NCBI GenBank assembly: GCA_009733745.1
Contig: WNWL01000007.1
Location: forward strand, 269,069 to 333,068
Direction of reading: 5' to 3'
Source of the DNA: Oceanobacillus sp. HTM 045
GTDB lineage: Bacteria > Pseudomonadota > Alphaproteobacteria > Rhodobacterales > Rhodobacteraceae
DNA length: 64,000 bases
Numbering within the stretch: the first letter of the stretch is position 1; each line of letters starts with the position of its first letter. The position numbers and the translations under genes were made by a program. Shown here piece after piece: positions 59,508 through 64,000 of this stretch. Below the pieces are notes generated by a model. The model saw only the letters and a list, made by a program, of their open reading frames with translations, was not told the origin of the DNA and did not search any database.

Positions 59508-59513
59508 ACCGCG

Positions 59514-59538
59514 GCCCGGGCGCGGGAAGCGTCCGGGC
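59514..59538 (+). terminator. Hairpin after the small protein gene
   Basis: GCCCGGGCGC and GCGTCCGGGC form a 10-bp stem with one G-U pair and a 5-base loop, 7 bases after the stop. No T-run follows. Confidence 0.5.
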
Positions 59539-59773
59539 GGCTCGACTGGCATTGGCGGTGCGCTGAGCGGCCCGCGGCAACGAGGCCCTGCGAAAAGCGG
59601 CCTTTGCGCTGCCGATATGCCTCGCTGAACCGGCCACCGGCCTGGGCGCCGGTATCATTCCCCAATTTGCAAACCTCACGCGGCCATGCGAGACGCTGCC
59701 TGACCGGATCGCGGCCCGGAATCGGATGCTTGCGCCGGGCGCGTGCCGGGAACGGGCAGGAAAGGAAATCCCG

Positions 59774-60931
59774 ATGGCTGACGACGCGGCGATCTGTTCC
59801 GTGTGTGACCGGCCCCTCGAGGGAGAAATCGAAGCCTACGGCGCGCTAGATCGCATCACGTCCGACAGCAAGGTGCTCGGCCGCGGCGGGCGGCTGGCGC
59901 AGTGCCCCTACTGCGGCACCGTGCAGAAGCCGAACGACGCCGCGTGGCAGCGCGAGTGCGCGGAGATCTACCGGAACTACGACAGCTACGCTATTTCCGC
60001 CGGGCAAGAGCAGGCGGTGCGCGGCGGCCCGCCGGGCAACCGCTTCGCGCCCCGCTCCGACCTGATGATCGAGGCGATCCGCGACCGTTTCGACCTCCCT
60101 GCCCGCGGCAGGCTCCTCGACTACGGTTGCGGCCGCGGGGCGACAACGAAAGCGACTCAGCGGCTCCTGCCCGACTGGCGGGTAGATGCCTACGACCTCG
60201 ACCGCCGTGCCGAGGCCGAGCTGTCCGCGCTGCCCGTGTTCGACCGGTTCTTCTCCGGCGAACCCGAGGCAATCGAAGGCCAATATGACCTGATCGTACT
60301 GACCCATGTGCTTGAGCATGTCCCCCGCGGGCACGAGGCGCTGCGCCATCTCGGCAGCCTGCTGACCCCGGGCGGGCACATCCTCGTTCAGGTGCCGGAC
60401 CGTATCCTCAACCCGTTCGACCTGCTGCTCGCCGATCACACGGTGCATTTCGACCCGGCGTCGCTCCATGCCGTCGCGGTGCGCTCGGGCTTTTCGGTCG
60501 AGCTGCTTTCGACCGAGATTGTCGTCAAGGAACTCACCCTCCTCGCCGGCCACGGCGCGGCCATCGCCCCGCCGGGAAGCGCCAACGTCCCGGCCGCCCG
60601 CCAGATCGAGTGGCTGAACGAAGCCGCCCGGACCTGCCGCGACGCGGCGGCGAAGGCAGAGGCCGACGGGCGGCCCTGGGGCATCTTCGGTACCTCCAAC
60701 GTCGCCGCCTGGCTCTCCGCCGAGATCGGCAGGCGGCCCGGCTTCTACATCGATGAGGACGAGGCGAAGATCGGTCGGGAACTCAACAGCACCCGGATCG
60801 TCGCCCCGCCCGACGCGCCCGGAGGCGCAACCGTGGTGATGGCAATGGCCCCGCTGGTCGCGAGCAGGGTCGCCGAACGGTTCTCCCCGCTCGGCCTCCA
60901 CTTCGTGCCCTTTCCCCCTGCCCCAGCTTGA
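59774..60931 (+). CDS. SAM-dependent methyltransferase with N-terminal zinc ribbon
   Basis: 385 residues from the ATG at 59774, preceded by AAAGGAAAT. Two CxxC pairs ('ICSVCDRP' and 'QCPYCGTV') form a probable zinc ribbon. The methyltransferase core follows: 'GRLLDYGCGRGATTKATQRLL', 'WRVDAYDLDRRA', 'YDLIVLTHVLEHVPRGHEALRHLGSLLTPGGHILVQVP', then 'DHTVHFDPASLHAVAVRSGFSVELLSTE'. The C-terminal 100 residues form a Rossmann-like domain ('WGIFGTSNVAAWLSAEIG', 'GFYIDEDEAKIG'), the layout of sugar C-methyltransferases such as TylC3/NovU. It is likely to methylate a nucleotide sugar; the small cluster that follows supports this. Confidence 0.82.
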   Translation: MADDAAICSVCDRPLEGEIEAYGALDRITSDSKVLGRGGRLAQCPYCGTVQKPNDAAWQRECAEIYRNYDSYAISAGQEQAVRGGPPGNRFAPRSDLMIEAIRDRFDLPARGRLLDYGCGRGATTKATQRLLPDWRVDAYDLDRRAEAELSALPVFDRFFSGEPEAIEGQYDLIVLTHVLEHVPRGHEALRHLGSLLTPGGHILVQVPDRILNPFDLLLADHTVHFDPASLHAVAVRSGFSVELLSTEIVVKELTLLAGHGAAIAPPGSANVPAARQIEWLNEAARTCRDAAAKAEADGRPWGIFGTSNVAAWLSAEIGRRPGFYIDEDEAKIGRELNSTRIVAPPDAPGGATVVMAMAPLVASRVAERFSPLGLHFVPFPPAPA

Positions 60932-60987
60932 ATTCCGGCGGTGGCAGGGCTAGGCAAACCCAGCGAGACGCGCACCCGGGGGCGGCG

Positions 60988-61764
60988 ATGACAGGAAACT
61001 ATCGCGAGGAAGGCTGGCAGATCGAGCGCGGCCTGATCCCCGCCGAGGTAATCGCCGCGGTCCGCGCCCGGCTCGAAGGCGCGCTGGACACAACCCTCGA
61101 CCAGATGCGCGAACTCGGGGTGAGGGTGGGCACGCCCGACATGGTCGGCGACATCCACGCCCTCCTCAACGGGCCGGACGCCGAGTCCATCGACCGCGAC
61201 CTGCGGGTCATCATGACCGGCCATTTCCCGTTCGACGTGCGGATGGACCCGGCGATCCGCGAGATCCCGCGCCAACCGGCGGTGCAGGAGTTCCTGACCG
61301 GACTCTTCGGCGAGCCGGAGTTGCGGATGCACATGCCGCCGATCGCGCGCTACGTCCTGCCCGGCAATGCCGATGCCGGCGTGCCGGCGCACCAGGATGT
61401 CAGCTACAACAGCCACATGAGCGACTTCATGACGGTCTGGATCCCGCTGGTCGAAATCACCGAGACCTGCGGCGGCGTGACGGTCTTCCCCGGCTCCGAC
61501 ACCAAGCGCCACGAGCCCGGCATGATGGCTCACGGGATCTGGTTCGACGAGATCGACATGACCGGGTACCAGCCGGTCGACTGCGTGCCGATGCAGCCGG
61601 GCGACGTGCTGGTGTTCAACCCGCTGCTTACCCACAGGTCGATGGCGAACACGTCCGACCGGATCCGGTTCAGCCTCGACTGCCGGTTCTTCCCAGGCTC
61701 CGCAAGCTCGACCAAGCACTATCTCGACGTCAACAACTGGGAGATCGTGGCGCCCCATGGCTGA
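60988..61764 (+). CDS. Phytanoyl-CoA-dioxygenase-type Fe(II)/2-oxoglutarate oxygenase
   Basis: 258 residues from the ATG at 60988. The facial triad is His-x-Asp in 'GVPAHQDVSYN' and the distal His in 'NPLLTHRSMANTSDRIRFSLDCRFF', with the 2-oxoglutarate Arg in 'DRIRFSL'. 'LVEITETCGGVTVFPGSDTKRHEPG' is the middle strand region of PhyH proteins. It would hydroxylate a small molecule or sugar-linked substrate with O2. The next gene overlaps its end by eight bases. Confidence 0.88.
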   Translation: MTGNYREEGWQIERGLIPAEVIAAVRARLEGALDTTLDQMRELGVRVGTPDMVGDIHALLNGPDAESIDRDLRVIMTGHFPFDVRMDPAIREIPRQPAVQEFLTGLFGEPELRMHMPPIARYVLPGNADAGVPAHQDVSYNSHMSDFMTVWIPLVEITETCGGVTVFPGSDTKRHEPGMMAHGIWFDEIDMTGYQPVDCVPMQPGDVLVFNPLLTHRSMANTSDRIRFSLDCRFFPGSASSTKHYLDVNNWEIVAPHG

Positions 61765-62530
61765 GGAATTCGACGCCAAGACCGGGTTCAAGACCTCCGG
61801 CACCGATGCGGGGGTCGAGGCCGCGCTCGCCGAGCACTGCGAGCGGTTCGGGATCGCGCCCTACGACGCGGTGATGCTGTTCCCGGTGCTGCTGCGCCGC
61901 CAGCACCTCAAGCGCTTCCTCGCCCATTCGGAACTGTTCCGGCAGACCCTCGACGTGCCCGGCGACATCGCCGAACTGGGCGTCTACCGCGGGCTTGGGC
62001 TGATGACCTGGGCGAACCTGCTGGAAGCCTATTGCATCGGCGACCGCACCAAGACGGTCTGGGGCTTCGACAACTGGACCGGCTTCACCTCCTTCTCCGA
62101 CGAGGATGGCGGCGAGAAGGCCGCCGCAGGCAAGACGGTCGGCGGCTTCGACCCGGGGCAGTTCAAGATCGAGCTGGAAAATGCCATCTCGATCTTCGAC
62201 CGCGACCGCTTCATCCCGTGGAAGAAGCGGATCAAGCTGGTCGACGGCGACATCGAGGAGAAGGCCCGGACCTTCGTTGAGGAAAACCCGGGCGTCCGCT
62301 TCTCGCTTGTGCATTTCGACTGCGACCTCTACGCGCCCACCAAGGCCGCGCTGGAGGCGTTCTGGCCGCGCGTCACCCGCGGCGGGGTCGTGATCTTCGA
62401 CGAGTACGGCATCCACGACTGGCCCGGAGAGACCGCGGCGGTCGACGAGTTCATGGCCGACAAGCCCGAGCTCAGGCTCCAGACCTTCAGCTGGACCAAT
62501 GCGCCCGCCGCCTGGCTGGTGAAGCCCTGA
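61757..62530 (+). CDS. TylF/MycF-type O-methyltransferase
   Basis: 257 residues. 'VPGDIAELGVYRGLGLMTWANLL' is the SAM motif of TylF-like enzymes, with 'VWGFDNWTGFTS', 'IKLVDGDIEEKARTFVEENPGVRFSLVHFDCDLYAPTKAALEAFWPRVTRGGVVIFDEYG' (the metal-binding Asp in FDCDLY and DEYG) following. These enzymes methylate sugar hydroxyls in antibiotics and surface glycans. It overlaps the oxygenase gene upstream, and a second oxygenase gene faces it from the other strand. Confidence 0.87.
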   Translation: MAEEFDAKTGFKTSGTDAGVEAALAEHCERFGIAPYDAVMLFPVLLRRQHLKRFLAHSELFRQTLDVPGDIAELGVYRGLGLMTWANLLEAYCIGDRTKTVWGFDNWTGFTSFSDEDGGEKAAAGKTVGGFDPGQFKIELENAISIFDRDRFIPWKKRIKLVDGDIEEKARTFVEENPGVRFSLVHFDCDLYAPTKAALEAFWPRVTRGGVVIFDEYGIHDWPGETAAVDEFMADKPELRLQTFSWTNAPAAWLVKP

Positions 62531-62533
62531 CGC

Positions 62534-63325
62534 TCAGAGCGGCTCGAAATAGCTCTTGCCGCTGGCGAAGTGCTGTTTCGCCGTGGTCAGGCTTTCCTCC
62601 GCGATCAGGCGGAAATCCACGCTGAACCGGATCCTGTCGGACCGGTTGGTCGCCGCGCCGTGGATCAGGTGCCCGGCGAAGATCGCAACCTCGCCCGGCA
62701 GCACCACGAAGGGCTTCGGGCTGGAGAGATCGACGCCGGAGACGATCTCCTTCGGCGCGTAGAGCAGCCCGATCTTGTGCCCCGCCGAGAACCGCTCGAC
62801 CGACTCGTCCGGCTCCGAACTGGTCTCGATCTCCGCGTCCGGAATCAGGTGGCTGTCGGGGATGTAGCGCATCGCGTTATCGGCAGTGACGTTCGCCACC
62901 GGGCACCAGAAGTTGATCGACTGGTCCATGTCCGGCCCGTAGAAGCTCTCCCGGTGCCAGCCGATATTCTCCTGCAGCCCCTCGACCGAGGGCCGGGTGC
63001 CGCGGAGATAGAGATTGGTCTGGATCAGCGGCCGGTCGCTGTCGAGCACCTCGCAGATCGCCTCGCGCCGGTCGCGGGCAAGCCGCCGGGCGGTGTCGCG
63101 CCGGTTCAGTTCCTCCTGCGCGGCGAGCACGAGCGCTCGGTACGCATCCGCCTCCATCCCGAGATAGGTCTCGGTCGGGTGCGGCAGGAAGAACGAGACG
63201 ACGCCCCTGATCTCCTCCAGCAGCGCCGCGTCGCCGAGCGGAACGGTCCTGATCCCCGAAGACCCTTCCGGGAAAATCGGCCGGGGCGGCAGGCCCGCGC
63301 GGCCCGGGGTAGCGGTGTCGGCCAT
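62534..63325 (-). CDS. Second phytanoyl-CoA-dioxygenase-type oxygenase
   Basis: 263 residues from the ATG at 63325 (an ATG four codons earlier is possible). 'IGWHRESFYGPDMDQSINFWCPV' carries the metal His with Glu in place of Asp (H-x-E), and 'HLIHGAATNRSDRIRFSVDFRLI' has the distal His and 2-oxoglutarate Arg. 'DNAMRYIPDSHLIPDAE' is the middle region. It is convergent with the TylF-like gene, its end 4 bases away. It is similar in kind to the oxygenase at 60988, but not a close copy. Confidence 0.85.
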   Translation of the reverse strand: MADTATPGRAGLPPRPIFPEGSSGIRTVPLGDAALLEEIRGVVSFFLPHPTETYLGMEADAYRALVLAAQEELNRRDTARRLARDRREAICEVLDSDRPLIQTNLYLRGTRPSVEGLQENIGWHRESFYGPDMDQSINFWCPVANVTADNAMRYIPDSHLIPDAEIETSSEPDESVERFSAGHKIGLLYAPKEIVSGVDLSSPKPFVVLPGEVAIFAGHLIHGAATNRSDRIRFSVDFRLIAEESLTTAKQHFASGKSYFEPL

Positions 63326-63582
63326 GTCAAACTCCACCTCGAACCTTCCTCGGACGGGCCAAAACGACCCCCTGTCGCAGTTTGGCCCGAAGTTAATCCA
63401 TCACCGGCCCCGGGTCGACGGGGTGATGCCGACCGATTTGCCCGGACGCGGCGGTATTGATGACTTGCCCTGCCAACTGACTTCTGGAGGTCCCACTCCC
63501 GAGAATGCCGGACGTTGGATGGCTCGGGGTTACCCCCACCCAGTCGCGCCGGGCACTTCGAAGGAAACAGAGCGCCACCCAC
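63326..63582. other. Intergenic region, no gene seen
   Basis: About 257 bases between the second oxygenase gene and the RTX fragment. A dyad GGCCCGGG-like and a GACCCGGGGCC-type repeat near 63400-63425 and several short GC stretches are present. Its base composition is less GC-rich at the end toward the scar. No terminal inverted repeats of an insertion sequence were recognised. Confidence 0.4.
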
Positions 63583-63927
63583 TCAAGGAGGATGCCCGGA
63601 GAATTGCCCCGGGCATCTCGGCTTCAGGTTGCTGGACGCGTGCCAGACGAAGTCCGCTTTCGTGATGCTGGCGCTGGTCAGGCCGACGATGGCGAAGGTC
63701 TGGAGCGCGGAGCCGTTGTCGAACTCGACCCGGACGACGTCGTAGATGCCCGAGGTGAAGTCGACCAGGTTGGCGTCGGCGAAGGTGAAGCCTGAGCCGA
63801 TGAGGTCGAACATGTCGGTGCCGTCCTCGAAGTCGGCGATGATGTCCCGGCCCCAGGTGCTGGCGGCGAAGAGGAACGTGTCCGCTCCCGTGCCGCCGGT
63901 CAGCAGGTCGTTGCCAAGCCCAGGCAT
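63583..63927 (-). pseudogene. 5'-truncated RTX (hemolysin-type calcium-binding) protein fragment
   Basis: The frame encodes 'GLGNDLLTGGTGADTFLFAASTWGRDIIADFEDGTDMFDLIGSGF', i.e. one RTX nonapeptide repeat followed by the usual post-repeat domain (DTFxF...DxIxDFxxGxDxxDL). It ends 'ASITKADFVWHASSNLKPRCPG', longer than the normal RTX end. The repeats that should precede it are missing: immediately before the ATG on the minus strand comes an in-frame TGA inside sequence that belongs to a recombinase on the other strand. It is the tail of a secreted type-I-exported protein, cut by recombination. Confidence 0.75.
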
Positions 63928-64000
63928 TCAACTCCCTCGACGCCCAGCGCGAGGCCTGTGCCGCCTACGTCACGAGCCAGCGCCACGAGGGCTGGTGCGA
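63927..64000 (+). pseudogene. Serine recombinase fragment (N-terminal part missing)
   Basis: From 63927 the plus strand reads 'FNSLDAQREACAAYVTSQRHEGWC', the conserved catalytic-domain segment of large site-specific serine recombinases that follows the YxRxS catalytic serine block. The preceding residues, including the catalytic serine, are absent: upstream lies the RTX fragment. The frame runs out of the window, so what follows is unknown. This marks the edge of a mobile element or prophage remnant. Confidence 0.75.

Noticed and set aside
63326..63582. Insertion sequence between the oxygenase gene and the RTX fragment
   Set aside because: No transposase frame, no terminal inverted repeats and no target duplication could be found.

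Overview
The window is high-GC DNA from an alphaproteobacterium, most likely a member of the Rhodobacterales (Roseobacter/Paracoccaceae type). The strongest pointers are the flagellar gene set, which includes the alphaproteobacterial regulators FlbT and FlaF, a DUF1217 protein, a FliJ-like protein and a transglycosylase beside fliQ. The DgcN/DgcA/Dat D-amino-acid module, the OpgH/OpgC glucan genes and the ATGA/GTGA-overlapped operons fit the same assignment. No homology search was possible; all calls come from reading motifs in the sequence.

Layout. (1) 1-8.4 kb: a catabolic region. It holds a methyltransferase tail, an alpha/beta-hydrolase-fold protein with His at the nucleophile position, an isocitrate-lyase-family C-C lyase, a divergently transcribed aconitase-family protein with altered signature motifs, an NTF2-like protein, a cyclic amidohydrolase, an isochorismatase-type amidase and a GntR/FCD regulator. 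Together they look like a pathway that opens a cyclic amide and cleaves the resulting branched acid. (2) 8.7-13.5 kb: housekeeping genes, namely tRNA-Tyr, an SDR oxidoreductase, an RlmB-type rRNA methyltransferase, a CoA-binding protein, a YaiI-family protein and MetY. (3) 14-18.9 kb: opgH, dgcN, dgcA and dat on the minus strand. (4) 18.9-23.6 kb: an unusual cassette of a BchC-like dehydrogenase, a 6-pyruvoyltetrahydropterin-synthase homologue without its catalytic residues, a family-4 glycosyltransferase and a methyltransferase, followed on the opposite strand by a b561 cytochrome, a RibD-C reductase and opgC. (5) 25.4-27.2 kb: a YeeE/YedE sulfur transporter and a DUF302 protein behind a perfect 20-bp palindrome.

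(6) 27.1-31.6 kb: five overlapping minus-strand genes, two of them glycosyltransferase-like, of no assigned function, downstream of the flagellar genes. (7) 31.6-46.2 kb: flagellar genes in several divergent operons: fliJ-like, flhB, fliR, flhA, transglycosylase, fliQ, fliE, flgC, flgB; fliI; DUF1217, flbT, flaF, fliC; flgN-like and flgJ-like; fliK, flgD. The export gate, rod proteins, export ATPase, filament and hook-length control are all represented. (8) 46.2-53.8 kb: pbpC and an alpha-2-macroglobulin with an intact thioester motif, the usual periplasmic defence pair. (9) 54.3-59.1 kb: a three-gene minus-strand unit of a subtilase without signal peptide, a PAP2/vanadium-haloperoxidase-type enzyme with a 13-fold Gly-Gly-Ala N-terminus, and a winged-helix/TPR regulator. 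(10) 59.3-63.3 kb: a small orphan, two methyltransferases and two phytanoyl-CoA-dioxygenase-type oxygenases. (11) 63.6-64.0 kb: a 5'-truncated RTX fragment abutting an N-terminally truncated serine recombinase, i.e. a recombination scar.

The candidates for an undescribed system are the PTPS-homologue/glycosyltransferase cassette (region 4), the subtilase/PAP2/regulator unit (region 9), and the modified-aconitase catabolic operon (region 1). Two distant intergenic regions (about 13.8 and 54.1 kb) share a structured repeat.
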